A stretch of DNA of 64,000 nucleotides from Maritimibacter sp. (GTDB taxonomy: Bacteria; Pseudomonadota; Alphaproteobacteria; Rhodobacterales; Rhodobacteraceae), in the NCBI GenBank assembly GCA_011389895.1, contig JAABTN010000012.1, positions 1-64,000 of the forward strand. Direction: 5' to 3'. The position numbers and the translations under genes were made by a program. Shown here one piece after another: positions 17,157 through 26,385 of this stretch (position 1 is the stretch's first letter; every line of letters begins with the position of its first letter). The notes under the pieces were generated by a model that saw only the letters and a list, made by a program, of their open reading frames with translations, was not told the DNA's origin and ran no database searches.

Positions 17157-18530
17157 ATGCGCGGTTTTTTCCTTGTGGTCCTGTTGGCCGTGTCTGCCCC
17201 GGTTCAGGCACAAACCCCTGACAACAGGGCGCAAATGCAGCTTTCCTTTGCCCCGGTGGTGAAACAGGCCGCGCCTTCGGTGGTGAACATCTATGCCTCT
17301 CGCGTGGTCGAACGGCGGGTGCCTTTCGCCGATGACCCGTTCTTTTCGCAATTCTTTGGCGAGTTCGACCTGCCGCCCTCGGTGCAAAATTCGCTCGGGT
17401 CCGGGGTGATCGTGGGCGATGGGCTGGTGGTGTCCAATTACCACGTGGTTGGCAATGCCACCGATATCCGCGTGGGGCTTGCGGACCGGCGCGAATATGA
17501 AGCCCGGTTGGTGCTGGCAGATGAAGCCGCCGATCTTGCCATCCTCCGGCTGATCGACGCGCCGAACCTTCCCGCGCTTGAGTTTGCCAATAGTGACGCG
17601 GTCGAGGTCGGTGATCTCGTGCTGGCCATCGGCAACCCCTTTGGCGTCGGTCAAACCGTGTCCTCGGGGATTATCTCCGGGCTTGCGCGTAGCGGGCAGG
17701 GCGGCAGCGCGTTGATGCAGGGCGGGCGATATTTCGTCCAGACGGATGCGCCGATCAACCCGGGAAATTCCGGCGGTGCGCTGGTCGATATGTCCGGTCA
17801 TCTCGTCGGGATCAACACCCAGATCGTGACCCGTTCCGGCGGCTCCAACGGCATCGGCTTTGCCATTCCCGCCAACCTCGTGGAACAGGTCGTGGCACAG
17901 GCGGCACAGGGCAATGACCGCTTCCAGCGGCCTTGGACCGGGGTCGAGGTGCAAGAGGTGGATGCAGACCTTGCCTCCGCGCTGGGCCTCGACCGGCCCA
18001 TGGGCGTGATCGTGCGCCGGGTCGCCGAGGACAGCCCCTTTGGACAGGCCGGCATTGTCCCCGGTGATGTCATCACGGAGGTCGGCGGGCAGACGGTGAA
18101 TGCCGCAGCCGAGCTTGATTTCCGCCTTGCGACCTATCCGATGGGCGAAACCCTGTCGGTGCGCTACCTGTCGCAGGCGGGCTGGCGGGAGGCGGCCATC
18201 GAAACCCGACCGCGGCCGCGCGGGGCGACTCCGAAGCTTGACACGATCTCGGTCCCCGGCCCGTTTCAGGGCATGACGGTCTCGCCCCTGACCCGTGACA
18301 TGGCGACCCGGCTCAATTCGCCTGCCGACACGCGCGGGGTGGTGGTGATCGAGGCCAAGGGGCGGGCGGCCCAGGCCGGGTTTCAGCGTGGGGATATCCT
18401 GGTTTCGGTGAACCGCAGAAGCGTTGGATCGCCCGAGGATCTGCGCGCGCTGGCGGCCGAGCAAAGCGGCTGGTGGCGCGTCGACATGATCCGGGGCGCG
18501 CGCAGGATCACCGCTCGGTTCAACGGGTAG
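17157..18530 (+). CDS. periplasmic Deg/HtrA-type serine protease
   Basis: A 457-residue protein with a signal peptide (FFLVVLLAVSAPVQA). The trypsin-like domain has the triad His in SNYHVVGNA, Asp in AADLAIL and Ser in NPGNSGGALVD. Two PDZ domains follow (about 245-345 and 365-455). It degrades or holds misfolded envelope proteins. The sequence GGAGGTG and a 7-base spacer support ATG 17157; the ATG at 17142 overlaps this site. Whether it is the DegP or DegQ type cannot be said. pncA follows after 48 bases. Confidence 0.93.
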   Translation: MRGFFLVVLLAVSAPVQAQTPDNRAQMQLSFAPVVKQAAPSVVNIYASRVVERRVPFADDPFFSQFFGEFDLPPSVQNSLGSGVIVGDGLVVSNYHVVGNATDIRVGLADRREYEARLVLADEAADLAILRLIDAPNLPALEFANSDAVEVGDLVLAIGNPFGVGQTVSSGIISGLARSGQGGSALMQGGRYFVQTDAPINPGNSGGALVDMSGHLVGINTQIVTRSGGSNGIGFAIPANLVEQVVAQAAQGNDRFQRPWTGVEVQEVDADLASALGLDRPMGVIVRRVAEDSPFGQAGIVPGDVITEVGGQTVNAAAELDFRLATYPMGETLSVRYLSQAGWREAAIETRPRPRGATPKLDTISVPGPFQGMTVSPLTRDMATRLNSPADTRGVVVIEAKGRAAQAGFQRGDILVSVNRRSVGSPEDLRALAAEQSGWWRVDMIRGARRITARFNG

Positions 18531-18578
18531 GGCAGGCTGCGCGACCCCTGAAGACACGCAAAGAGAAAGGAGACACGG

Positions 18579-19172
18579 ATGGACGCGCTGATCGTCACGG
18601 ACGTGCAAAATGATTTCTGCCCCGGCGGGGCGCTCGCCGTCACCGATGGCGACAAGATCGTGCCCGGGATCAACCGGGCCCTGCAGGCTTTTCCAATTCG
18701 CGTTTTCACGCAGGATTGGCACCCGGCAGGCCATTCCTCTTTCGCCTCGGCGCATCCGGGCTACGCCCCCTTTGACATGATCGACATGCCCTATGGGCCA
18801 CAGGTGCTTTGGCCCGATCATTGTATGCAGGGCACGGATGGCGCCGCGTTTCACGCCGATCTGAATGTCGACCCCGCCGATATGATCGTGCGCAAGGGCT
18901 TTCGCCCCGACATCGACAGCTATTCGGCGTTTTTCGAGAACGACCACCAGACTCCCACCGGGCTCGAGGGCTACCTGAGGTCGCGCGGGGCAACGCGGCT
19001 GACCTTTGTCGGGCTGGCCACGGATTTCTGCGTGTCATGGTCGGCGGTGGATGCCGCGAAGCTCGGGTTCGAGACCGAGGTGCGGCTTGATCTGTGCCGG
19101 GCAATCGACCTCGACGGGTCGTATGAGGCGGCGTTGGCGGACATGCGCGCGGTGGGCGTTCGGCTGTCCTGA
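18579..19172 (+). CDS. pncA: nicotinamidase
   Basis: A 197-residue isochorismatase-fold amidase that turns nicotinamide into nicotinic acid in NAD salvage. The active-site triad is visible as Asp8 in VTDVQNDFCPGGAL, the Lys in VRKGF and the Cys in ATDFCVSWSA. The metal-binding stretch TQDWHPAGHSSF is intact. AAAGGAG precedes the ATG. It may be co-transcribed with the protease. It ends 16 bases from the convergent phospholipase gene. Confidence 0.95.
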   Translation: MDALIVTDVQNDFCPGGALAVTDGDKIVPGINRALQAFPIRVFTQDWHPAGHSSFASAHPGYAPFDMIDMPYGPQVLWPDHCMQGTDGAAFHADLNVDPADMIVRKGFRPDIDSYSAFFENDHQTPTGLEGYLRSRGATRLTFVGLATDFCVSWSAVDAAKLGFETEVRLDLCRAIDLDGSYEAALADMRAVGVRLS

Positions 19173-19188
19173 CGCGGCCCGCACGGGG

Positions 19189-20232
19189 TCAGAAGTATCG
19201 GTCCTCAAGCCGGGCCGTGCTGGCGACACCCAGCGCATCACGGTGCGTTGCGGACCAATGGCGCGCGGTTTCGGTCCCAAGCTCATGCAGATCGCTCAGA
19301 AGATCCCACGACGGAAAAACCCGTGACTTGGCCGAAAACGACCGCATCGCGTCTTCGTTCTGGATCTCATGCAGCCTGAGGTTCGAGATCGCCTCGATAA
19401 AGGGCACGCCGCCAACCGGGGGCCGACCGGCGAGCTCGGCCTTGAGCAAGGCGATCGCGCGCATGTCCTTCACCAATGTTTGGTTGAAGGCCATTTCGCT
19501 AAGCCGGTCGGGAATGCGCGCCGGACTCTCGGGCACCTTTTCACGCTGGATCGGGTTGATGGTGACCAAGATCACGTCCTCATGCGTGTCGTCCAGCACC
19601 AGCGGCACGATGGGCGGGTTGGCGGAATAGCCGCCATCCCAGTATTCCTCTCCGTCGATGATCACGGCGGGAAAGGCCATGGGCAGGCAGGCCGAGGCCA
19701 TGATCGCCTCGATCGTGAGATCGTCGTTGATAAAGATCCGCGCGGTGCCGGACCGGACCTGCGTGGCCGAGATGAAAAGCCGTGGCGCGTCGGGGGACCT
19801 TAGTGCAGCAAGATCGACGTGGTCGCGCACCACGCCTTCGAGAAGAACCTGCGCTGGGCGTCCGTTGGCGGGGTGCGGCGCGACCGATACATGGCCCATC
19901 TGGAACAGGTTCATCCAGGCCGAGGTGGCCGATGTCCAGTTCGGCGTTTCGTCCATGATCGAGATGTAGGGGGCCAGCTTCTTGGCCTCCCGGTTGACCG
20001 CGCGCCAGAAGCTCGCCAAGCGATCGCGCGCGGCTTGGGGCCCGCCGTTGACAAGGCCGGAGGCCGCGACACAGGCGTTCATTGCGCCCGCGCTGGCCCC
20101 GGACAGCGCGCGAAACGACAGGCTTTCGTCGCACAAAAGCCGGTCCAGCACCCCCCAAGTGAAGGCCCCGTGCGCGCCGCCCCCCTGAAGCGCCACGCCA
20201 ATGGCGGATTTTACCTGTGACTGCCCGTCCAT
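19189..20232 (-). CDS. patatin-like phospholipase
   Basis: A 347-residue protein with the patatin elements in order: oxyanion loop LQGGGAHGAF, nucleophile GxSxG as SGASAGAMN, and catalytic Asp in YWDGGYSANPP. It hydrolyses acyl esters of phospholipids or polyhydroxyalkanoate-type lipids; the exact substrate is unknown. There is no signal peptide from ATG 20232, which has CGGAG upstream. A longer frame upstream lacks homology. Confidence 0.9.
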   Translation of the reverse strand: MDGQSQVKSAIGVALQGGGAHGAFTWGVLDRLLCDESLSFRALSGASAGAMNACVAASGLVNGGPQAARDRLASFWRAVNREAKKLAPYISIMDETPNWTSATSAWMNLFQMGHVSVAPHPANGRPAQVLLEGVVRDHVDLAALRSPDAPRLFISATQVRSGTARIFINDDLTIEAIMASACLPMAFPAVIIDGEEYWDGGYSANPPIVPLVLDDTHEDVILVTINPIQREKVPESPARIPDRLSEMAFNQTLVKDMRAIALLKAELAGRPPVGGVPFIEAISNLRLHEIQNEDAMRSFSAKSRVFPSWDLLSDLHELGTETARHWSATHRDALGVASTARLEDRYF

Positions 20233-20351
20233 GCTGTGCTCCGGATCATTGCGCTGCGGTGCAGCATAACACGGATCTGAACCGGGGGAGATCAAAATAT
20301 TTATATTGCGCGATTGTTTGGTTGCGAGCTCTATTTCTTGCAAAACATGCG

Positions 20352-21713
20352 CTAGGCGGGTGGTCCCGCGGTCGCATCCTCTTCGCCCGGCTCCGCGTCT
20401 GGTTTCAAGCACATCGCGAGCTTTTGGAACGAGGCGTTGGTATCCTCAAGCTCATCGGTGGCCAGAAATCCGTCAAGATCGGGCCAGCAGGCGATCGCTT
20501 CGTCGAGCTGCGGATCGGAGCCTTTCGAATATAGCCCCGCGCGCACCATCATTTCAGAGCGATCATAGGTGCCCAATCGTTGGCGCGCCGCCGAGATCAG
20601 CGTGTTTTCCGCGCCCGAGGCACAGTCTGGCAAGGCGCGTGATACGGAGCGCAGCAGGTCGATTGCCGGAAACCGCCCACGTTCCGCGATCTGACGATCC
20701 AGCACCACGTGACCATCGAGAACCCCGCGCAGGATATCCGCAACCGGTTCCTCCATATCCGATCCCGCGACCAGGACCGAGAACACCGCGGTGATGTCCC
20801 CCGCCGTGCCCGCCCCCGGTCCGGCCCGTTCGCACAGACCGGTGATCTGATGCGCGGTCGAGGGTGGAAATCCGCGCAGAGACGATGCCTCGCCCGCCGC
20901 CAGTGCAATCTCCCGGTGCGCTTCGGCAAAGCGCGTGACGCTGTCGGCGAGCAACAGGACATGACGCCCCTGGTCGCGAAAATGTTCGGCAACCGCCATC
21001 GCGGTGAGCGCACAACGCCTCCGCACGAGCGGCGACATGTCCGATGTCGCGGCCACCACCACGGCACGCCGCATCCCTTCGGTGCCCAGAACACGTTCGA
21101 CAAATTCGCGCACCTCGCGGCCGCGTTCCCCGATCAGGGCGATCACCACGATATCCGCGTGAATGCCGCGCGCGAGTTTTGCCAGAAGCGTGGATTTCCC
21201 GACCCCTGAGCCCGCGAAAAGGCCAATCCGCTGACCGCGCACGATGGGAAGCAGGGTGTTGAACACCGCCATCCCGGTTTCAAGCCGGGGGCCAAGCACC
21301 CGGCGCGCGGTTGGATTTTGTGGCACGCCCCGCAACGGGCGCGGGGCGGTGCCGCGAAAGATCGGACGGTCGTCGAGCGCCTGACCAAAGGGGTCGACCA
21401 CGCGGCCCACCCAACTGTCATCCGGCGCGATCCGCCCCTGACCCAGAAGCACGACTGAGGCGCCGATCTGCAGCCCGTCGATATCCCCATCGGGGAGCAC
21501 GGTGGCCGCCTCGGCTTCAAGGCTCAGAACCTCGCCCCGCCGCATCTCGTGCCCCGGCGTGTCGATCTCGACCATATCGCCCTGTGCTGCGGCCCGGGAC
21601 AACCCGGACACCCGGATCGTGCCGGGCCCGATGCCGCAAACCCGGCCGATATCATGTGTGGCGCGGATCGCCGCCACTTCGGCTGTCACATGTTCAAATC
21701 CAATTCGCGACAT
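20352..21713 (-). CDS. fliI: flagellar export ATPase FliI
   Basis: A 453-residue F1-beta-like ATPase that powers flagellar protein export at the base of the export gate. Walker A is GSGVGKST at about residues 168-175, and the Walker B region is VVIALIGERGREVREF with VLLLADSVTRFAEA. ATG 21713 has AGGAGA upstream. It diverges from the flgB operon. fliH and fliJ, its usual partners, are not adjacent; a FliH-like gene is at 38401. Confidence 0.96.
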   Translation of the reverse strand: MSRIGFEHVTAEVAAIRATHDIGRVCGIGPGTIRVSGLSRAAAQGDMVEIDTPGHEMRRGEVLSLEAEAATVLPDGDIDGLQIGASVVLLGQGRIAPDDSWVGRVVDPFGQALDDRPIFRGTAPRPLRGVPQNPTARRVLGPRLETGMAVFNTLLPIVRGQRIGLFAGSGVGKSTLLAKLARGIHADIVVIALIGERGREVREFVERVLGTEGMRRAVVVAATSDMSPLVRRRCALTAMAVAEHFRDQGRHVLLLADSVTRFAEAHREIALAAGEASSLRGFPPSTAHQITGLCERAGPGAGTAGDITAVFSVLVAGSDMEEPVADILRGVLDGHVVLDRQIAERGRFPAIDLLRSVSRALPDCASGAENTLISAARQRLGTYDRSEMMVRAGLYSKGSDPQLDEAIACWPDLDGFLATDELEDTNASFQKLAMCLKPDAEPGEEDATAGPPA

Positions 21714-21763
21714 TTCGTTCTCCTGACCCCGGGCGGCGCAAACCCTTTCTAAAGGAATCATCG

Positions 21764-21779
21764 TTAAGCCGGGGTTTAA
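21764..21779. promoter_or_regulatory. CtrA-like box, N8 variant, between fliI and flgB
   Basis: TTAA (21764-21767) and TTAA (21776-21779) are separated by 8 bases instead of the consensus 7. It lies 23 bases before flgB and 50 before fliI. Because the spacing is off by one, this is weaker than the other boxes. Confidence 0.4.
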
Positions 21780-21801
21780 GCAAATCGAGGGAGAAGCCCC
21801 G

Positions 21802-22197
21802 ATGTTCGACAAACTGGATATCTTTCGCATGGCGCAGGGGGTGGTCGGCCACGCCGCTGCGCGACAGGCCGCCATCGCGACGAATATCGCGAACGCCGAT
21901 ACGCCCGGATACCGCGCGCAGGATGTGAAACCGTTCTCCGAGACCTATGACACCGGGTCCGCCATCGGCATGCGTTCAACCCGCGCGGAGCATATGTCGC
22001 CCGGCCCGGAGCAGACGGTCGACCTGACCGCCCGGATCGTCGAACGCCCCGGCGCGGCGTCGCCCAATGGCAATACCGTGTCCTTGGAGCGCGAGATGAT
22101 GGAAGGCGCCCGGATCAAGGGGCGCCATGACCGGGCGCTCGCCATCTACAAATCCGCGCTCACCGTGTTGCGCACATCTGCGAACGGGGGGCGTTGA
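21802..22197 (+). CDS. flgB: flagellar proximal rod protein FlgB
   Basis: A 131-residue rod protein with the rod/hook family N-terminal motif (QAAIATNIANADTPGYRAQD) and a helical C-terminus. It polymerises on the MS ring as part of the proximal rod and is exported by the flagellar type III system. First gene of a nine-gene operon. flgC starts 2 bases after its stop. Confidence 0.95.
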   Translation: MFDKLDIFRMAQGVVGHAAARQAAIATNIANADTPGYRAQDVKPFSETYDTGSAIGMRSTRAEHMSPGPEQTVDLTARIVERPGAASPNGNTVSLEREMMEGARIKGRHDRALAIYKSALTVLRTSANGGR

Positions 22198-22199
22198 TC

Positions 22200-22592
22200 A
22201 TGTCTGATCTCATGAAATCGGTTCAGGCGGCGTCATCTGGCATGCAGGCACAGGCAAATCGCCTACGTCACGTGTCCGAGAATATCGCGAACACTGATAC
22301 ACCGGGATACCGGCGCAAAGTGACCGCCTTCGCGGAAATGGTCGAAGGCGGGCGGGCCACCGGGCTGGTCGAAAACGGTCCTGTCAGGCTCGACCAAAGC
22401 GACCTGCCACGGGTCTATGACCCATCACACCCGATGGCGAATGACCTCGGCTACTACGATGGATCGAATGTCGATCTGGTGGTCGAGATCGCGGACGCGC
22501 GCGAAGCGCAGCGATCCTACGAGGCGAACCTCAAGATGTTCGACCAGGCACGGCAGATGTCCAAGGGCCTGCTCGATCTGTTGCGGAAATAG
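22200..22592 (+). CDS. flgC: flagellar proximal rod protein FlgC
   Basis: A 130-residue rod protein with RLRHVSENIANTDTPGYRRK and the C-terminal YEANLKMFDQARQMSKGLLD signature. It assembles next to FlgB. ATG 22200 is preferred to the in-frame TTG at 22194, since the GGGGGG stretch lies at proper distance. Confidence 0.95.
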   Translation: MSDLMKSVQAASSGMQAQANRLRHVSENIANTDTPGYRRKVTAFAEMVEGGRATGLVENGPVRLDQSDLPRVYDPSHPMANDLGYYDGSNVDLVVEIADAREAQRSYEANLKMFDQARQMSKGLLDLLRK

Positions 22593-22603
22593 GAGGGTCC
22601 AGA

Positions 22604-22903
22604 ATGGACGTGAAATCAGCTCTTGCAGCGCAGGGTTACGCCGCCACCCGCCCCGCCACCCAGCCAAAGGCGGGTCTGGGCGAGGCGGCGGCGGACCAGT
22701 CGGATTTTGGCCAGGTGGCATCGCGGTTGGAGGCCACCATCCGGCAGGGCGAGGAAACCGCGCTGGCGTCCATGACCGGCAAGGCCGACCCCCATGCGCT
22801 CGTCGAAGCGCTGGCGCAGACCGAGCTCGCCGTGGAAACTGCGGTGACCGTACGCAACAAGGTTGTCGAGGCTTACCAGGAAATCCTGAGGATGCCGGTA
22901 TGA
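22604..22903 (+). CDS. fliE: flagellar hook-basal body complex protein FliE
   Basis: A 99-residue helical protein that joins the MS ring to the rod. The C-terminal family pattern ALVEALAQTELAVETAVTVR and then EAYQEILRMPV is clear. AGGAGGG lies before the start. Its stop overlaps the fliQ start. Confidence 0.94.
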   Translation: MDVKSALAAQGYAATRPATQPKAGLGEAAADQSDFGQVASRLEATIRQGEETALASMTGKADPHALVEALAQTELAVETAVTVRNKVVEAYQEILRMPV

Positions 22904-23169
22904 TGGAAGAAATCGTCTTCTTCGACACCATGCGCGCCGGGCTGTGGATCGCGGTGATCGTCTCGGCCCCGATCCTTGTCGTGGCACTGGTCGCGGGGAT
23001 CGCGGTCGGCTTGTTCCAGGCGTTGACGTCGATACAGGAAATGACGCTCACCTTCGTGCCGAAACTCGGGGCGATCATCGCGGTGTTCTGGGTGTCCATG
23101 AGCTTCATGTCAGCTACGCTGGTGAGCTTTTTCCAATCCACCATCATCCCCCTGATCGCGGGAGGATGA
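22900..23169 (+). CDS. fliQ: flagellar export gate protein FliQ
   Basis: An 89-residue protein with two membrane helices (IAVIVSAPILVVALVAGIAV and FVPKLGAIIAVFWVSM) and the family loop LFQALTSIQEMTL. It forms the export gate with FliP and FliR. The tandem ATGATG overlaps the fliE stop, so either Met can start. A much longer open frame from 22417 runs through flgC and fliE and is not real. Confidence 0.95.
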   Translation: MMEEIVFFDTMRAGLWIAVIVSAPILVVALVAGIAVGLFQALTSIQEMTLTFVPKLGAIIAVFWVSMSFMSATLVSFFQSTIIPLIAGG

Positions 23170-23172
23170 CGG

Positions 23173-23892
23173 ATGGACAATGCAGGCTATACCACCCTGA
23201 CCCGCCAATCCGGCCTCTTGGACGAGATGCAGGTGATCGCCAACAACATCGCCAATGCCTCGACCACCGGCTACCGGCGCGAAGGCGTGATCTTTTCCGA
23301 ATTCGTGGCGGCACTGGACCCCGGAGAGCCCTCGTTGTCGATGGCCACGGCCAACGTGCGCGACACGCGGATGGAACAGGGCGCGGTGACCCAGACCGGG
23401 GGCACCTTCGATTTCGCGATCGAGGGCGACGGTTTCTTCATGATCGAAGGGCCCATGGGCCCGATGTTGACCCGTGCGGGCAGCTTCACGCCCAACGCCG
23501 CAGGCGAGCTTGTCACACCGGACGGCTACCGGCTTCTGGATGGTGGCGGCGCGCCGATCTTCGTGCCGCCCGATGCCCGTTCGGTCGCGGTGGCGGCGGA
23601 TGGCACGATCTCGGCAGATGGCGACCCCGTCAGCGACCTTGGCCTCTACCTGCCAGCCGACCCTCTCGACATCCGGCACCGTGATGGCGTGCGCTTCGAG
23701 GTGCCGGGGGGCGCGCAGCCGATGTTTGAAGGTGCGGTGATCCTGCAAGGGTTTTTGGAGAAATCCAACGTGGATCCGGTGGGCGAGATTGCCCGCATGA
23801 TCGAAATCCAACGTGCCTACGAGATGGGCCAAGCCTTCCTTGAAAAGGAAGACGAACGCATCCGCAGCGTGACACGCACCTTGGGCGGATAG
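23173..23892 (+). CDS. flgF: flagellar rod protein FlgF
   Basis: A 239-residue rod protein with the N-terminal motif ANNIANASTTGYRREG, a middle domain (DFAIEGDGFFMIEG) and the C-terminal NVDPVGEIARMIEIQRAYE. It is shorter than FlgG and lacks its full distal-rod signature, which fits FlgF. It sits 3 bases after fliQ. Confidence 0.95.
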   Translation: MDNAGYTTLTRQSGLLDEMQVIANNIANASTTGYRREGVIFSEFVAALDPGEPSLSMATANVRDTRMEQGAVTQTGGTFDFAIEGDGFFMIEGPMGPMLTRAGSFTPNAAGELVTPDGYRLLDGGGAPIFVPPDARSVAVAADGTISADGDPVSDLGLYLPADPLDIRHRDGVRFEVPGGAQPMFEGAVILQGFLEKSNVDPVGEIARMIEIQRAYEMGQAFLEKEDERIRSVTRTLGG

Positions 23893-23906
23893 GAAAGGAA
23901 CGGCAC

Positions 23907-24692
23907 ATGAGGGCTCTCAATATCGCGGCCACCGGCATGCTGGCGCAGCAAATGCGGGTCGAGACGATTTCAAACAATCTCGCGAACATGTCGACCACCG
24001 GGTATAACGCGCGGCGGGCCGAATTCGCCGACCTGCATTACCAACAGATGACCCGCCCCGGCACGATCAACGCCACCGATGGCACCGTGCTCCCGACCGG
24101 GGTGCAGCTGGGTCTCGGGGTTCGACCGGCAGCCGTTTCGATGATGATCCAGCAGGGCGCGTTGACACAGACCAACGGCCAACTCGACGTGGCCATCGAG
24201 GGGCGCGGGTATCTCGAGGTCACGCTGCCATCCGGGGCATCCGCCTATACCCGCGATGGCGGGCTGAAGCTGACCGGAGACGGGCTGATCGTGACATCCG
24301 ACGGGTTTCCCGTGGTGCCCGACATCACGATCCCGGTCGAGGCGCGCACGGTCACCATCAATGCGGACGGTGAGGTCTACGCCTATTTCAACGACCAGGT
24401 TCAGCCGCAGTTGATGGGCCAATTCACGCTGGCGCAATTTACCAACGACAAGGGGCTCGAAGCGATCGGGTCCAACAATTTCATCGAAACCGAGGCCTCG
24501 GGACCGCCGCTTGTGGGGGAACCCGGCGAAGACGGGGTCGGCACGCTGCGGCAGGGGTACCTGGAACAAAGCTCGGTCGATGCGGTGCGCGAGATCACGG
24601 AATTGATCGAGGCACAGCGCGGCTACGAATTGAACTCCAAGGTGATCACGGCAGCCGACCAGATGCTCGCCGCCACCACGCAGGTGCGGTGA
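23907..24692 (+). CDS. flgG: flagellar distal rod protein FlgG
   Basis: A 261-residue protein with the distal-rod signature: RALNIAATGMLAQQMRVETI, then SNNLANMSTTGYNARR, and C-terminal SSVDAVREITELIEAQRGYE. It forms the distal rod through the P and L rings. AGGAA precedes the start. Its TGA shares one base with the flgA ATG. Confidence 0.96.
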   Translation: MRALNIAATGMLAQQMRVETISNNLANMSTTGYNARRAEFADLHYQQMTRPGTINATDGTVLPTGVQLGLGVRPAAVSMMIQQGALTQTNGQLDVAIEGRGYLEVTLPSGASAYTRDGGLKLTGDGLIVTSDGFPVVPDITIPVEARTVTINADGEVYAYFNDQVQPQLMGQFTLAQFTNDKGLEAIGSNNFIETEASGPPLVGEPGEDGVGTLRQGYLEQSSVDAVREITELIEAQRGYELNSKVITAADQMLAATTQVR

Positions 24693-25135
24693 TGCGGTTG
24701 CTTCTTATCCTGCTCCTCGTCGCGCCGCCCGTCATGGCCGATACTGTCGTGGCCGCCCGCACCCTGCGCGCGCAATCCATCGTCGCCCCGGGGGATGTGA
24801 CCGTGGTGCCGCAAGACATCGCCGGCACCTACGCTTCGGTGGACGAGGTGATCGGGCTTGAAGCGCGCGGGGTGCTTTATGCCGGTCGCGCGGTCCGGAT
24901 CGAAGATCTTGGCCCGCCCGCGATCATCGACCGGAACCAGGTGGTGCCGGTTCTTTATAATGCCGGCGGTATGCGCATTGTCGCCGAAGGGCGCGCGCTG
25001 GGTCGGGCGGGCCCCGGCGACATGCTGCGGGTGATGAACCTGTCGTCGCACAGCGTGATCACCGGTCGGGTCCTGCCCGACGGCACCGTGACCGTCAGCC
25101 CGCCTGACGCACCCCGCTCCCAAAACCTGAATTAA
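24692..25135 (+). CDS. flgA: flagellar P-ring assembly chaperone FlgA
   Basis: A 147-residue exported protein with signal peptide (LLLILLLVAPPVMA). A SAF-like N-terminal part (VVAARTLRAQSIVAPGDVTV, AGRAVRIEDLGPP) is followed by the C-terminal barrel (GDMLRVMNLSSHSVITGRVL). It helps FlgI polymerise in the periplasm. Overlaps flgG by one base. Confidence 0.93.
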   Translation: MRLLLILLLVAPPVMADTVVAARTLRAQSIVAPGDVTVVPQDIAGTYASVDEVIGLEARGVLYAGRAVRIEDLGPPAIIDRNQVVPVLYNAGGMRIVAEGRALGRAGPGDMLRVMNLSSHSVITGRVLPDGTVTVSPPDAPRSQNLN

Positions 25136-25149
25136 AAAGGATGCCTTTC

Positions 25150-25872
25150 ATGCGGCCTTTCGCCCTCGCCTTGCCGATGCTCTGCCTGATCCCGACCGCC
25201 TGCGACCGGATCGAACACATCGGCCAACATCCCGATCACACCTCCATCGCGTTGAATGAAGAGGCGCGGGCGATGAGCGTCTCGGGCCTGCCCCGCGATA
25301 TCCAGCCCGAGCGAAACGTGGACCGTGCATCGCTTTGGTCGGGCAACCAGCAATCGCTTCTGGGTGACCGGCGCGCGCAGAAGACCGGCGATATCCTGAC
25401 CGTCATGATCGAGATCGACGACAAGGCCGAGTTTTCCAATTCCTCGGAACGCGGGCGCAGTGGGTCTGAGAGTATGGCGGTCGACAGCTATCTTGGGGTT
25501 CTTGAGGGCCAGCCGTTTCTCCAGTCCGGGATCGCGCCCAATGTTGGCACATCTTCGTCCTCGGCAAGCGCGGGCGACGGGTCGATCAAGCGCAACGAAA
25601 AGCTGACCCTGCGGGTCGCCGCCACGGTGATCGGGCAGCTTCCCAATGGTGTCCTCCAGATCAAGGGAAGCCAGGAGGTGCGCGTGAACTACGAGCTGCG
25701 CGAGCTTCTTGTCACCGGTTATGTCCGCCCTGCGGATATATCGCGCCAGAATGTGATCGAATACGACAAGATCGCATCGGCCCGGATCTCTTACGGCGGA
25801 CGCGGTCAGATCAGTGACGTGCAGCAGCCACGGATCGGGCAACAGGTGTCCGACATCATCTTGCCGTTCTGA
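25150..25872 (+). CDS. flgH: flagellar L-ring protein FlgH
   Basis: A 240-residue outer-membrane lipoprotein. The signal ends in a lipobox-like LIPTAC (Cys18 from ATG 25150), although Pro at the -3 position is unusual. Family segments are SLWSGNQQSLLGDRRAQKTGD, shown here as SLWSGNQQSLL and DRRAQKTGDILTV, and GRGQISDVQQPRIGQQVSD. ATG 25150 has AAGGAT at a workable distance, while ATG 25141 sits directly on the AAGG. It forms the outer-membrane bushing of the rod. Confidence 0.93.
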   Translation: MRPFALALPMLCLIPTACDRIEHIGQHPDHTSIALNEEARAMSVSGLPRDIQPERNVDRASLWSGNQQSLLGDRRAQKTGDILTVMIEIDDKAEFSNSSERGRSGSESMAVDSYLGVLEGQPFLQSGIAPNVGTSSSSASAGDGSIKRNEKLTLRVAATVIGQLPNGVLQIKGSQEVRVNYELRELLVTGYVRPADISRQNVIEYDKIASARISYGGRGQISDVQQPRIGQQVSDIILPF

Positions 25873-25881
25873 GGTTTGGTG

Positions 25882-26385
25882 ATGGGCAAGATCCTTCCAG
25901 TTCTCCTCGCACTTGTCGGGCTGGGTGCCGGTGTAGGGGCCGGTGTCATGCTGCGCCCCGCGCCAGAGCCGACCGTGGTCATCGACCCCTGCGGGGACGG
26001 CACCGCCCCGGTGTCGAATACTGACCCAGCCGGTGATGGCGAGGTGGCCGAGGCCGACAAGACAACGGAATTCGTGAAGATCAACAACCAGTTCGTGATC
26101 CCCGTGGTCGGCGACACGATGGTCAACGCGCTCGTGGTCATGTCAATCTCGCTCGAGGTGCAGCAGGGGCAGCGGGAAACCGTCTACCTGCGCGAACCCA
26201 AGCTGCGCGATGTGTTCTTGCAGGTTCTCTTCGATCACGCGAACGCAGGCGGATTTGATGGAACCTTCACCGCAGGCCCCAACATGCAGGCGTTGCGCAA
26301 GGCGTTGACCGAAACCGCGCAGATCACGGTTGGCGATATCATCCGGGACGTTCTGATCACCGACATCGCGCGCCAGGATATCTGA
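25882..26385 (+). CDS. FliL-like flagellar basal body-associated protein
   Basis: A 167-residue protein with an N-terminal TM helix (VLLALVGLGAGVGAGVM) and a periplasmic domain resembling FliL (VKINNQFVIPVVG, VNALVVMSISLEV, KLRDVFLQVLFDH, ITVGDIIRDVLITD). A second, more typical FliL is encoded at 36153. It is the last gene of the flgB operon and ends directly against the stop codon of the opposite operon. Confidence 0.8.
   Translation: MGKILPVLLALVGLGAGVGAGVMLRPAPEPTVVIDPCGDGTAPVSNTDPAGDGEVAEADKTTEFVKINNQFVIPVVGDTMVNALVVMSISLEVQQGQRETVYLREPKLRDVFLQVLFDHANAGGFDGTFTAGPNMQALRKALTETAQITVGDIIRDVLITDIARQDI

Noticed and set aside
17025-18947. 640-codon open frame opposite the Deg protease
   Set aside because: Antisense shadow rich in Arg/His; the plus strand has a signal peptide, full catalytic triad and PDZ domains.
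21761-21780. Full CtrA box before flgB
   Set aside because: The two TTAA halves are 8 bases apart, not 7, so it is listed only as a weak variant.
22417-23169. Single 250-residue protein ending as FliQ
   Set aside because: Only the last 89 residues have FliQ character. The upstream part is an out-of-frame reading of flgC and fliE.
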